From Microbacterium suaedae (GTDB lineage: Bacteria; Actinomycetota; Actinomycetes; Actinomycetales; Microbacteriaceae): 64,000 nucleotides of DNA. The stretch is taken from positions 682,001 through 746,000 of the forward strand of contig NZ_PNFD01000001.1 in NCBI RefSeq assembly GCF_003254645.1, given 5' to 3'. The stretch's first letter is position 1. Each line of letters begins with the position of its first letter. Made by a program: the position numbers and the translations under genes. Under the pieces are notes generated by a model. The model worked only from the letters and a program-made list of their open reading frames with translations. It searched no databases and had not been told where the DNA came from. Shown piece by piece: positions 1 through 11,019 of this stretch.

Positions 1-172
1 CGTAGGCACGCAGGACGGTGTGGAGATTGACGTCCAGATCAGACGCAACCTCGCGCGCAGGCGGAAGTCGCTCACCGGCATCCAGTTCGCCCGTGGCGAT
101 GCTCCGGCGGATCTGCACCGCGATCTGGATCCCCAAGGGGACCGAGCTCGCGTCGTCGACCCGGATCAACAT
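1..172 (-). CDS. GntR-family (YtrA-type) transcriptional regulator, N-terminal fragment cut by window edge
   Basis: Reading the minus strand from an ATG at 172 gives 57 codons of a winged-helix start: a lead-in with [19 protein letters not shown], then [13 protein letters not shown] and [10 protein letters not shown], the helix-turn-helix of GntR proteins. The short lead before the HTH fits the YtrA-like subgroup, which usually sits before an ABC transporter or membrane-protein gene. The rest lies outside the window, so the effector domain and operon cannot be judged. The start is chosen because it is the first ATG before the conserved block. DNA-binding role is known of the family; the target is unknown. 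Confidence 0.72.
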   Translation of the reverse strand, partial: MLIRVDDASSVPLGIQIAVQIRRSIATGELDAGERLPPAREVASDLDVNLHTVLRAY

Positions 173-283
173 GTTCTAGAAGTTAGCAGAACAAGTAGAT
201 CCAATGGAAGGTTTCAAGCACGAGCTCGCCCGGATCGTGCGCAGAAAGGTCTCATGCAGAGTAGCGCGACGACTGTCGCTGGC

Positions 284-1167
284 TCACGGCTCCGCGGTCT
301 CCTCTCCTGCCGGCTCCACATCGTGCTCGACGGTGTTGAGCTCGCCAGTCAGGGTCGTGGCGACATCGCGCTTGTCGAGGGGCATGGCCGCCAGCAGCTG
401 CGCCTCACCGTCTGCCGAACGCAACGCGACCAACGCGAAGGTGTCGGTGTCGGTTCGAAGCAGCTCGGCTGCACCCTCGGGCGCAAACTCTTCGAGGCTC
501 GCATAGGTGAGCACATTCGCATCGACGCCGGCGGGCCCGGCGAGGATCAGCGCCTCGCGGCCGCAGACGTCCGCGAGCTCGTAGACACCTCGCGCGGTGA
601 GCTCGGCGAACTCTTCGACCGCCCATCCGGCGAGACAGCGGTCAGTGAAGACTGCGGGACGCGCTGTGCCTGCATCTCGCCACTCCCCTCCGCCTCCCCG
701 CTTCCTCCGTTGCTCTGGCGAATGTCAGCGAGATTCCCGGCGAATGGCTGAACGTACTGGGCGGTCACCTCGCCGCGCGCAGGGTCGATCGCAGACCCAT
801 CAGATGCGATGGTGCCGTTCCAAGCCGCGAACGGAGCGTCGGGGTCCGCCCCCGGGACGAAGATGCCGCTCCCGTCTTCACCTGCGACCTGTTCAGCTGC
901 GCCACCAAATGACCCCACAGCCGCGCCACCAGACGACTCCTCGCCCGTGGGTACGTCAGCTGCGCCCGGAAGGGGGTGATCCCCCTCCGGGGCCGGGACA
1001 GCCGGATGCTCCAACGCGATCTTCGGGCCGGAGTGATCTGGTGTCGTGCCGTGCTTGATCTGCTCAGGCAACGGCTGTCTTCCTGAGGTCAACAGTAATG
1101 CTGCCCCGACGACAAGCCCCGCGACGGCGAGACCCGAGACACCGATGACCACGGACTTGACCTTCAC
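284..1167 (-). pseudogene. Frameshifted gene for a membrane-anchored secreted protein of unknown function
   Basis: A GTG at 1167 starts VKVKSVVIGVSG followed by a hydrophobic signal/anchor segment (about residues 5-27) and a Pro/Gly/Ser-rich extracellular linker. The original frame ends at 547 with a low-complexity Ser/Arg tail. A different frame, readable from about 700 down to the stop at 284, encodes a natural-looking acidic domain (CLAGWAVEEF, VCGREALILAGP, ASLEEFAPEGAAELL). Joining the two at the C-run near 684-690 restores one protein of about 290 residues. So the gene carries a +1 or -2 frameshift, real or from sequencing. It starts 10 nt after the stop of the upstream (also frameshifted) gene, so the two probably formed an operon. 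I do not recognise the family. Confidence 0.6.
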
Positions 1168-1177
1168 GAGATCACCA

Positions 1178-2350
1178 CTACTTCTTCGAGTAGACCCAGA
1201 TGTCTGTCGTTCCGGCCGTCGCGCTCTGGACTTCACACCACGGTGTTGCGCACCGGTAGTGAGCGTTGCCGTAGGTGACGCGCGCGCTCGTAGCCCCCGA
1301 GCATCCAGTAGTCACGCCACCCGAACGAATGGCTGTAGGTCTGCGGGGTGCCCGGATCGTGCATCTGCGACTCGAAGCTCGACCAGCTCACCTTCGCCCC
1401 CGAGGTGCAGAACGTCCGGTAGTCGACCTTCATCGTCGGGCACTGGCAGAACGTCGACTCGTTGCCGAAGTCAGGGAGCTCCGTCCCGTAGAAGCACGTG
1501 CTCCACGTCCGGTTCTTGCCGACGATTTTGTCCTTGAGATTGTAGGTCGTCCAGACCGGCGCCTTCGGCTTCGGCAACGGCGTGACAAAGTCGACGCTCT
1601 GAACGGCATCGACGGAGCTCACGAGACCTGTGGTCGTCGATACGCAGCGCGTCTCCACACTCACTCCGTAGGCATATCCGTGCTTCGCACCGGACGGGTT
1701 CCAGCGGTAGCTCGTCGACCCCTTCCCCCACGAACCTCGGTGCGTGACACCCGTCTTCATCGATCCGTTCGACTGGCCGGCGCGATTCTCAATCACGCGC
1801 GACTGACGGAAGGTGCCATCCGTGCACCGTCCCGCGGTCGTCGTGATGTTCCAGGTGATCGTCCCCGCCACCGAAGTCTGCTTGTCGGCGGTGTAGGTGA
1901 TGTTCCGCGCCTTCGGAGGATGCGGCCACTTCGTGGTGGTCTTCTTCGTGCCGCTGGAGGCGCTCCCGTCGCCGGCCGTAGCCTCCACTCGATAGGTGAC
2001 CGCATTGCCATAGGTCGAACCTCGCGGGTGCGTCACGGTCTGCTTCAGGGCCTTCGTGGAAGAGACTGAGGTGACGCCCGTGTCGTGAGCAGCGGTGAAC
2101 GTCACCTGGAACGTCGTCGACAGGCTCGAGACCTTGATCCAGGACAGATCGTGCTTCTCGGATGCGCCGCCCTGCACGACTGTGAGAGTCGGCTTCGAAA
2201 CATCCTGCGAGTAGCCCGTCTTGTCACTGGCCTCGACACCTCCGGGCTTGCATCTCGCCGTCACCTCGACAGCCCCGAACTGCCGTTGGCGACCATCCCC
2301 AGATTCACGGTGATGGTGTCTCCGGTAAGAGCCCTTGGGCCGCCCCCTTC
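1178..2350 (-). pseudogene. Remnant of a large Ig/fibronectin-like surface protein, 5' truncated and frameshifted
   Basis: The main open stretch (minus strand, 2264 to 1233) is rich in Thr/Ser, Trp and beta-type segments (GTITWNITTT, VTYRVEATAG) with several Cys, as in repeated Ig-like domains of secreted proteins. The frame is broken at both ends. Upstream, another frame reads GPRALTGDTITVNLGMVANG up to about 2282 and continues sensibly into FGAVEVTARCKPGG after a one-base correction. Downstream, the CG-repeat at 1279-1287 shifts the frame. The other frame continues RVTYGNAHYRCATPWC to WVYSKK and a stop at 1178. The 5' side ends at the transposase remnant at about 2350. Function unknown; the protein is probably not made intact. 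Confidence 0.6.
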
Positions 2351-2351
2351 A

Positions 2352-2741
2352 TTAGGTCCGGTCGCTGTGCGAGTCGTCGGTTTCTAGTTGATGGGTGCAT
2401 TGCCGAGCGTAGTCGATCGGTGCGAGGTACCCGAGCGATGAGTGCCGGCGGTCGTGGTTGTACTCAGTCTTCCAGTCGGCGATCACGACCTGGGCGTGCA
2501 GCAGCGAGTGGAAGCTGCTCATGTTTAGGCATTCGTCGCGGAGCCTGCTGTTGAACGACTCGACGTACCCGTTGTGCCAGGGCGAACCGGGCGGAATGAA
2601 GAACAGGCCGGTGCGGGTGCCGGCCCAGTCGGCCATCGCATCGCTGACGAACTCCGGGCCGTTGTCGGATCTGAGCACCGCGGGAGCGCCGCGGACGGTG
2701 ACGAGGTCCGCGAACGGGCCGGAAACGACGAACGCCAACCA
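2352..2741 (-). mobile_element. IS3-family transposase (OrfB) 3' remnant
   Basis: The minus strand ending at 2352 encodes the C-terminal half of an IS3-type integrase-core transposase: RSDNGPEFVSDAM carries the second catalytic Asp, PPGSPWHNGYVESFNSRL carries the catalytic Glu, and WKTEYNHDRRHSSLGY is the usual C-terminal signature. The first catalytic Asp, the N-terminal half and OrfA are missing. The remnant abuts a surface-protein fragment at about 2350 and a regulator fragment at about 2742. Terminal inverted repeats were not recognised. It is inactive as it stands; the exact right border is uncertain by about 30 bases. Confidence 0.85.
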
Positions 2742-3020
2742 CAGCTCGACCACGAGTTTCACATGCGCATCGCGCGCGTCGGCGGAAACGACGCCCTCGG
2801 AGCGCTCGTGTCCGTGCTGCGCTCGCGCTCCCGCGCCTACAAGCTGTTCACATCCGATTCCGCAGACGAGATCAAGCGCCTGTCCGACGCGGGGCACCGC
2901 GCGATCCTCCGCGGAATCGAGGCTCAGGATCCTGTCGCCGCGGCGGCGGCAGCGGCCGCGCACGTGACGCAGACCGAAGTCTGGCTGCGCAAGCTGCGAC
3001 CCGCCGCCCAACCGGAATGA
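2742..3020 (+). pseudogene. FadR-type GntR regulator, C-terminal FCD-domain fragment
   Basis: The plus-strand frame from about 2742 to the stop at 3020 reads LDHEFHMRIARVGGNDALGAL and continues through ADEIKRLSDAGHRAIL to HVTQTEVWLRKL. This is the all-helical ligand-binding FCD domain of FadR-family regulators; the His in the EFH segment is typical of its metal site. The winged-helix DNA-binding half is absent because the reading frame runs back into the transposase remnant. The fragment cannot bind DNA on its own. With the truncated IS beside it, it looks like the outcome of an IS-linked deletion. Confidence 0.7.
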
Positions 3021-3035
3021 CCGGCGAGGGGATGA

Positions 3036-3111
3036 TGGTGCCGGCTGCGGGGCTCGAACCCACGACCCCCTGTTTACAAGACAGGTGCTCTACCAACTGA
3101 GCTAAGCCGGC
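3036..3111 (-). tRNA. tRNA-Thr (anticodon UGU)
   Basis: Reading the minus strand from 3111, the acceptor arm GCCGGCT pairs with AGCCGGC. D-arm GCTC, anticodon loop CTTGTAA with anticodon TGT, T-arm with GGTTCGAGCC and an encoded CCA end (3036-3038) are all present, 76 nt in total. The anticodon reads ACA and other Thr codons. It sits between the decayed regulator fragment and the DsbA-like gene. A tRNA next to a decayed patch suggests an old integration site, but no attachment-site repeat was found. Confidence 0.97.
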
Positions 3112-3137
3112 GTGGCCCTCTCGGGCCGGGATCCAGC

Positions 3138-3998
3138 CTACTCGGACTCGTCCGAACTGCCCGAATCCGTATCGCCGTAGTACTGCTCGCTCTGCACCGT
3201 GAGCAGGAACTGGCTGAACTCGGCGGGGTCGTCGTAGGCGCCCTCATAGGGTTGGCCATCCACGACGATCATCGCGTCGGACGTCAGCTGGACGCCCTCG
3301 GCTCCGACGAGATCCCCGTCGAGGGTCCTCGCGGTCGCCGCGCTCACCCACGGTGCGAAGGTGCGATTCTCGATGCAGTCGGAGACGCCCTCGGCCCCCG
3401 CCGCTTCGACCTTCTCCGCGAGTTCGAGGTCGGTGAACCCGTCGCTCGATTCCTCTGGCTGGTTCGTGAGCAGCTCGGTGTTGACGTCACGGAACGCGGC
3501 GGGCGACTCGGAGGCGACGCACACCACGGCGCCGGCGGCCCGCGTCGAGTACTGGGTACCGTTCGACTCGCCGGACAGCAGCGAGACGGGGTGGTAGGCG
3601 AGCGTGACGACACCGTCGGCCACGAGCTCGTACATCTGCGGGGCCAGCGACGCCTCGATCGTGCCCGCCTCGGGCGACATGTAGTCGACGTACACATCGA
3701 TCGCAATCGGATCCGCCACCCGCTCAGGCCGTTCGTCTTCGGGAAGCAGCGACACCACGTCGATCGCGTCACCCGTGAGGTTGTTCGGCGTGACGACCGT
3801 GCGCTCGAGCTCGGGCCCGACCGAACGCCACACCCACCACCCGGCTGCGACGACCGCGGCGACGATGGCGATCGTGATCACGGCGCGACGCGCGTGCTTG
3901 CGTCGCCGGATCCGCGCCTTGACGCTCTTGGCCTTCTCGCGCACGGCCTCGCGGCGTGCCTGGTCGGCTTCCGTCGTCGACGGGTCGTCGTTCGTCAT
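3138..3998 (-). CDS. Membrane-anchored thioredoxin-fold (DsbA-family-like) protein
   Basis: 286 residues from the ATG at 3998, which has a strong GAGGAGG site upstream. A basic cytoplasmic start (about 1-38) precedes one membrane helix (AVITIAIVAAVVAAGWWVW) and an extracytoplasmic DsbA-like domain. The domain opens with IAIDVYVDYMSPEAG and ends with TSDAMIVVDGQPYEG, the cis-Pro-side strand of the fold. The catalytic CxxC expected after the first strand is replaced by MSPEAG, so a redox role is doubtful. Two remaining Cys (CVASES, SDCIEN) resemble the structural pair of actinobacterial DsbA-like proteins. Likely a folding or scaffold protein at the membrane; substrate unknown. Confidence 0.8.
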   Translation of the reverse strand: MTNDDPSTTEADQARREAVREKAKSVKARIRRRKHARRAVITIAIVAAVVAAGWWVWRSVGPELERTVVTPNNLTGDAIDVVSLLPEDERPERVADPIAIDVYVDYMSPEAGTIEASLAPQMYELVADGVVTLAYHPVSLLSGESNGTQYSTRAAGAVVCVASESPAAFRDVNTELLTNQPEESSDGFTDLELAEKVEAAGAEGVSDCIENRTFAPWVSAATARTLDGDLVGAEGVQLTSDAMIVVDGQPYEGAYDDPAEFSQFLLTVQSEQYYGDTDSGSSDESE

Positions 3999-4240
3999 CG
4001 GCTGCGCCTCCTCGAGTCCGTCAGGTGCGGACTGCAACCCGCCGATCATAGTGAGAAGCGCTGAGAAACGGCCAGGCATCGACCGATTTCCGTGCGGTGC
4101 CGCACGAGGGCCGCCGACACGAATCGCGGACTCATGCAATACTGTCTCTGCGCCCAATGGTGGGCGTGCGGAGCGCGGGAGCGCATCGCTCATTCACAAC
4201 GGATCGTCCGGCACGTACCTGCCGGTGAAGGAGAAAAGTC

Positions 4241-5347
<1,107 letters not shown>

Positions 5348-5365
5348 CGCCCGAGCTGTACGAAC

Positions 5366-5397
5366 AAGGCGCCCCGTCCTCGGACGGGGCGCCTTCT
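5366..5397. terminator. Bidirectional hairpin terminator between ATPase gene and rlmB
   Basis: AAGGCGCCCCGTC pairs with GACGGGGCGCCTT across a CTCG tetraloop. The A/T flanks on both sides suit the two convergent genes. Confidence 0.85.
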
Positions 5398-5412
5398 TCG
5401 TGCGTGAGCGGA

Positions 5413-6373
5413 CTACTCCGCGAGCTGGCCGCGGATCGTCGACACCTGATACAGCGCGACGCTCGCCGCGATGCCCGCGTTGAGCGACTCGGCCTGCTGC
5501 GAGATCGGGATCGAGACGATCTGGTCGCACGTCTCGGTGACGAGGCGGGAGAGCCCGTCACCCTCGCTGCCGACGACGATCACGAGCGGACGATCGGCGA
5601 GCTCGACCTTCGGCATCGACACCTCGCCGCCGCCGTCGAGACCGAGCACGAACACGCCCTGCTTCTTCAGGTCCTTCAGCACGTTCGTGAGATTCGGCGC
5701 CATCGCGACGGGGATCCTCGCCGCGGCGCCCGCGCTCGTCTTCCACGCCGCGGAGTTCACGCCGGCGGAGCGACGCTGCGGAATGATGAGGCCCTGTCCG
5801 CCGAACGCCGCCGTCGAACGGATGATCGCTCCCAGATTGCGAGGATCCGTCACACCGTCGAGCGCGACGAGCAGCGGCGTCTCACCCCGACCGATGATCT
5901 CCTCGAGGAGATCCTGCGGGTGCGCGTACTCGTACGGCGGCACCTTCAGGGCGACGCCCTGGTGCACCCCGTCGAATCCCGCCATCCGGTCGAGCTCGGG
6001 GCGCGTGACCTCGAGGATCGGCAGCTCGCGCTTGTGTGCGATCGCGAGCATCTCCTTGACGCGATCGTCCATCTCGACGCGCTGCGCGATGTAGAGCGTC
6101 GCCGCCGGGATCCGCGTGCGCAGCGCCTCGAGAACGCTGTTGCGGCCGGTGACGTACTCGTTGTCGTCGTTCGGACGACGGCGCGGCGCGGACTTCTGCT
6201 GCGGCCGCTTCGCCGCCGAGCGGTCGGCGAGCTGCTTGCGCTTGTGGGCCTTGTGGTAGACGCGATCCTCCGCCTTCGGCGTCGGTCCGCGCCCTGCGAG
6301 GGACTTCTTCCCCTTGCCGCCCGACCCCTTGGTCGCGCCCTTCTTGCCCTTGCCTGCGCCGGGCCGTCCTGGC

Positions 6374-6381
<8 letters not shown>
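5413..6381 (-). CDS. rlmB: 23S rRNA (guanosine-2'-O-)-methyltransferase RlmB (SpoU/TrmH family)
   Basis: 322 residues from the ATG at 6381, which overlaps the cysS stop by 8 nt and follows a GGAG box. A 60-residue Lys/Gly/Arg-rich head, common in actinobacterial copies, precedes the L30e-like substrate-binding domain (GRNSVLEAL). The SPOUT domain shows all three motifs: DGVTDPRNLGAIIRST, VVGSEGDGLSRLV and SIPISQQAESLNAGIAAS. The enzyme methylates the ribose of a conserved guanosine in the peptidyl-transferase region of 23S rRNA using S-adenosylmethionine. Coupled with cysS, a very common actinobacterial pair. Confidence 0.93.
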
Positions 6382-7753
<1,372 letters not shown>

Positions 7754-7807
7754 GGATCCCAGCCTATCCGCGTCGCCCGCGCGGACGCTCGCGAATCGTG
7801 GCGCGCC

Positions 7808-9004
7808 TCAGGCCGGGATCACCAGGGCTACCGCGAATGCCTGCACGCCTTCAGCGCGGCCGGGGAAGCCCAGGCCGTCGGTCGTCGTCGCCGACACCGA
7901 CACGGCCGCGCCGCCGAGCGCGGCAGCGAGGACAGCCTCGGCCTCGTCGCGTCGCGGCGAGAACTTCGGTCGCTGCGCCTGGACCTGCACCGAGACGTTG
8001 CCGATCCGCCACCCCGCCGCGGCGAGGATGCGCTCGGTCTCGGCGAGGAAGGCTTCAGCGTGTGCCCCCGCGAATTCCGGGCGGGCCGTGCCGAAGTGCG
8101 TCCCGATATCGCCGAGGCCGGCCGCGTTCAGCAGGGCGTCGACGATCGCGTGCGCGACGGCGTCACCATCTGAGTGCCCGGAAAGGGCCGGCTCGCCGGG
8201 CCACTCGAGGCCCGCGAGCCACAGTGCACCCTCCCCGCCGAATGCGTGCACATCGGTGCCGACGCCGACGCGCGGAACGCGGTGGGCGAGCGCCGGACGC
8301 ACGGGAGCGATCGGCGCGTCGGCGACGATCCGCCGCGCCTGCGCGAGGTCGGCGGGCGTCGTGATCTTGAAAGAGAGTGACGACCCCTCGATCCGCATGA
8401 TGTGGTGTCCGGCGTCGGCGACGAGAGCCGCATCGTCCGTGAACTCCTGCGCCGCGCGCTCGTATGCGGCGACGAGGATGTCGCGGCGGAAGCCCTGCGG
8501 GGTCTGCGCAGCCGCGAGCTCAGACCGGTCGACCGCGCCCGTGATCGCCTCCCCCTCGACGCGCTTGATCGTGTCGATGACGTCGAGTGCGGGAACCACG
8601 CCGTGCCCCGTCTCGCGGACCGCCCCGATCACGCGGTCGATGACGCCGGACGGCGTAAGCGCACGCGCCGCGTCGTGCACGAGGACGATGTCGACATCGG
8701 CCCAGACACGGCTGAGTCCGGCCGAGACGGATCCCTGTCGCGTCTCGCCGCCCGCGACGACGGTGACAAGATCGCGCCGCTCCCCCGCCTGTTCGTGCGC
8801 CTCGGCGAGCGCCTCTCCCACGCGGTCCGCGGGCACCACGACCACCACCTGGGCCGGGGCCGCGTCGAAGACTCCGCGCAGGCAGTGGCGCAGAATCGTG
8901 TGCTCGTCGATGCCGACGAAGGCCTTGGGGCTCCCCGCGCCGAGACGCGTGCCGCTGCCGGCCGCGACGACGATGATCGCAGTGTCGATGCGCGTAGTGG
9001 TCAC
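7808..9004 (-). CDS. ispDF: Fused IspD-IspF enzyme of the MEP isoprenoid pathway
   Basis: 398 residues from the GTG at 9004. The N-terminal half is MEP cytidylyltransferase ([26 protein letters not shown]). The C-terminal half, from about residue 240, is MECDP synthase ([12 protein letters not shown] with the Asp/His metal ligands, [25 protein letters not shown]). The bifunctional enzyme carries out steps 3 and 5 of the MEP route to IPP/DMAPP. A longer frame to 9214 exists but would overlap the carD terminator and carD itself, so it is rejected. The chosen start lies only 15 nt after that terminator and lacks a clear Shine-Dalgarno, suggesting a leaderless or read-through message. Confidence 0.92.
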   Translation of the reverse strand: MTTTRIDTAIIVVAAGSGTRLGAGSPKAFVGIDEHTILRHCLRGVFDAAPAQVVVVVPADRVGEALAEAHEQAGERRDLVTVVAGGETRQGSVSAGLSRVWADVDIVLVHDAARALTPSGVIDRVIGAVRETGHGVVPALDVIDTIKRVEGEAITGAVDRSELAAAQTPQGFRRDILVAAYERAAQEFTDDAALVADAGHHIMRIEGSSLSFKITTPADLAQARRIVADAPIAPVRPALAHRVPRVGVGTDVHAFGGEGALWLAGLEWPGEPALSGHSDGDAVAHAIVDALLNAAGLGDIGTHFGTARPEFAGAHAEAFLAETERILAAAGWRIGNVSVQVQAQRPKFSPRRDEAEAVLAAALGGAAVSVSATTTDGLGFPGRAEGVQAFAVALVIPA

Positions 9005-9018
9005 GTCTACAAAACTAA

Positions 9019-9050
9019 CCGCCCCGCACCCTGTTGCGGGTGCGGGGCGG
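9019..9050 (-). terminator. carD Rho-independent terminator
   Basis: A 13-bp perfect stem (CCGCCCCGCACCC with GGGTGCGGGGCGG) is followed on the minus strand by TTAGTTTTG. It lies 18 nt past the carD stop and 15 nt before the ispDF start codon. Confidence 0.9.
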
Positions 9051-9068
9051 TGCGAGCTCTCTCGTCGC

Positions 9069-9554
9069 TCAGGTGCTCGAGAGCGCCTCGTCGAGGATCT
9101 TCGCCGCTTCTTCTTCGCTGACCTTCTTGGCGAGCGCCAGCTCGGATTCGAGAACCTGGCGCGCCTTCGCGAGCATGCGCTTCTCGCCCGCGGACAGCCC
9201 GCGGTCCTGGTCACGACGCCACAGATCGCGAACGACCTCGCTGACCTTGATGACGTCGCCCGAGGCGAGCTTCTCGAGGTTGGCCTTGTACCGGCGGGAC
9301 CAGTTCGTGGGCTCCTCGGTGAACGCGGCCTTCAGGACGTCGAGAACCTCGTTGAGGCCCCCCTCGTCGATGACGTCGCGGACGCCGACGAGATCGACGT
9401 TGTCGGCAGGAACCTCGATCACCAGGTCTCCCTGCGTGACGTTGAGCTTGAGGTAGGTCTTCTCCTCACCCTTGATGACTCGTGTCTTGACTTCGGTGAT
9501 GGTTGCGGCCCCGTGATGGGGGTAAACGACAGTCTCGCCAACCTCAAAAAGCAT
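9069..9554 (-). CDS. carD: CarD-family RNA polymerase-binding regulator
   Basis: 161 residues. The N-terminal Tudor-like domain ([41 protein letters not shown]) binds the RNA polymerase beta subunit. The C-terminal helical domain ([36 protein letters not shown]) contacts DNA with its conserved Trp. CarD stabilises open promoter complexes, notably at rRNA promoters, and is essential in mycobacteria. A purine-rich GGGAAGGACG segment precedes the ATG. A TAAACT -10-like box (complement of 9583-9588) lies upstream. Adjacent ispDF is the usual actinobacterial arrangement. Confidence 0.95.
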   Translation of the reverse strand: MLFEVGETVVYPHHGAATITEVKTRVIKGEEKTYLKLNVTQGDLVIEVPADNVDLVGVRDVIDEGGLNEVLDVLKAAFTEEPTNWSRRYKANLEKLASGDVIKVSEVVRDLWRRDQDRGLSAGEKRMLAKARQVLESELALAKKVSEEEAAKILDEALSST

Positions 9555-9728
9555 ATGGATTACGTCCTTCCCAGCCTCGGAGAGTTTACCACAGCGACAT
9601 ATGCGCTAGGATCCGCGCCTCGCATTCGTCCGCCCCTCTCACCCCCGCGCGCGTGAGCACTCGGACGCACCGTCTAGGATGGATCGCAGCCCGCAGCATG
9701 CGCGGCGTCCGCACCACCTGGAGGATCC

Positions 9729-10265
9729 GTGAAATCGCGCACCATCGCGTCCCTCGCCGCCACCGGCATCGTGCTTCTCACCGCCACCGGTTGTGGTGCG
9801 ATGACGACGCAGGCCACGACGTTCGAGTACACGGCTTCTGACGGGGTCAACCTCCCCGCGGTCGACGGCCCGAGCCTTGATGTTCGCAACGCCTTCGTCG
9901 TGGCCGATCACGACGGCGCCGAAGGCAACTTCGTCGCGGTGCTCATCAACGACACCGACAGCGCGCAGAGCCTCGCGCTCGACTGGGGCACGGGCGACAC
10001 CTCGATCGACGTCCCCGCCGGCGAGACCGTGAGTCTCGGCATCGACGCCGACCCCGAGCTGATCGCCGACCTCGACACGATCCCCGGATCGACACTCGGC
10101 ATGTACCTGCAGGCTGGCGACGCTCAGGGCGTCGAGATCGAGGTTCCCATCCTCAACAACTGCCTCACCGAGTATGCCGACCTCGCGCCGAACGACACGG
10201 CTGCCGACACCGAGCACTGCTCGCACTACGACTTCTCGACGAGCGACGAGTCCGGCGGCCACTGA
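9729..10265 (+). CDS. Putative secreted lipoprotein, unknown function
   Basis: 178 residues from a GTG preceded by GGAGGATCC. A basic start and a hydrophobic run end in LTATGC, a lipobox with the lipidated Cys at about residue 22. The mature part is acidic, with two Cys near the C-terminus (NNCLTEY, EHCSHY) that could form a disulfide. A beta-rich core (NAFVVADHDG, FVAVLINDT, TVSLGI) resembles the small copper-chaperone/DUF461-like fold seen in many actinobacterial lipoproteins, but the metal-binding Met/His motif is not evident. Divergent from carD, with its own terminator downstream. Function is not assigned. Confidence 0.82.
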   Translation: MKSRTIASLAATGIVLLTATGCGAMTTQATTFEYTASDGVNLPAVDGPSLDVRNAFVVADHDGAEGNFVAVLINDTDSAQSLALDWGTGDTSIDVPAGETVSLGIDADPELIADLDTIPGSTLGMYLQAGDAQGVEIEVPILNNCLTEYADLAPNDTAADTEHCSHYDFSTSDESGGH

Positions 10266-10280
10266 TCCCGCCCGACACGG

Positions 10281-10319
10281 AGAAGTCCCCCGGCGCCTCT
10301 CGGCGACCGGGGGACTTCT
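10281..10319. terminator. Hairpin terminator between lipoprotein gene and regX3
   Basis: AGAAGTCCCCCGG pairs perfectly with CCGGGGGACTTCT around a 13-nt loop, between two convergent genes. Confidence 0.88.
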
Positions 10320-10335
10320 GCGTAGAGCGCCGAGA

Positions 10336-11019
10336 TCACCCCTCGAATCGATAGCCGAGCCCGCGCACGGTCACGAGCATGCGCGGCTTCGACGGCGTCT
10401 CCTCGATGCGCGAGCGGATCCGCTTGATGTGGACATCGAGCGTCTTCGTGTCTCCGAAGTAGTCGGATCCCCACACGCGGTCGATCAGCTGGCCGCGCGT
10501 GAGCACGCGGCCCGTGTTCCGCATGAGCAGCTCGAGCAGCTCGAATTCCTTCAGAGGCATGTTGATCTGCTCGCCATCGACGGCGACCGTGTGGCGGTCG
10601 ATGTCGAGCGTGACGCGGCCGCCCTCGAGAACGTGCTCATCGAGATCCTCGTCAGCCGTGGCCGAGCGCCGCAGCACAGCGCGCATCCGCGCGAGCAGCT
10701 CGCGCGACGAGTAGGGCTTCGTGACGTAGTCGTCGGCGCCCAGCTCGAGCCCCACGACGATGTCGACCTCGCTGTCCTTCGCCGTCAGCATCACGATCGG
10801 CACCTGCGATGTCGTTCGCACCTGACGACAGACCTCTGTTCCCGGGATCCCCGGGAGCATCAGGTCGAGAAGGATGACGTCGGCGCCGTGCTCGCGGTAC
10901 ACGCGCAGCGCCTTCTCGCCGTCGTCGGCGATCTCGACCTCGTAGCCCTCTCGCTGCAGCAGGTACGCGAGCGGATCCGCGAGATCGGGTTCGTCTTCCA
11001 CGAGCAGCACACGCGTCAT
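10336..11019 (-). CDS. regX3: Response regulator RegX3 (OmpR/PhoB type, phosphate sensing)
   Basis: 227 residues. The receiver domain has the acidic pair VEDE, phospho-acceptor Asp52 in ILLDLMLPG, and the Lys of DYVTKPYSSREL. The C-terminal winged helix shows PLKEFELLELLMRN and DVHIKRIRSRIE with the end GLGYRFEG. It overlaps senX3 by 4 nt (ATGA) and is opposite phoU, the standard actinobacterial phosphate-limitation module. Once phosphorylated by SenX3 it should act on PHO-type repeats such as those in the senX3-phoU intergenic region. Confidence 0.93.
   Translation of the reverse strand: MTRVLLVEDEPDLADPLAYLLQREGYEVEIADDGEKALRVYREHGADVILLDLMLPGIPGTEVCRQVRTTSQVPIVMLTAKDSEVDIVVGLELGADDYVTKPYSSRELLARMRAVLRRSATADEDLDEHVLEGGRVTLDIDRHTVAVDGEQINMPLKEFELLELLMRNTGRVLTRGQLIDRVWGSDYFGDTKTLDVHIKRIRSRIEETPSKPRMLVTVRGLGYRFEG

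Noticed and set aside
20..751. 243-codon plus-strand open frame at the left end
   Set aside because: Antisense to the GntR start and to the recovered frame of the surface-protein pseudogene; no motifs.
2742..3011. Minus-strand upstream part of the transposase frame as real OrfB sequence
   Set aside because: The residues do not match a transposase; the plus strand there encodes the FCD domain, so the frame is open only by chance.
3036..3111. tRNA-Thr as attachment site of an integrated element
   Set aside because: No integrase gene and no second copy of the tRNA 3' end was noticed in the window.
9005..9214. N-terminal extension of IspDF up to 9214
   Set aside because: It would translate through the carD terminator and the carD 3' end; the residues are basic and unlike IspD, which starts properly at 9004.
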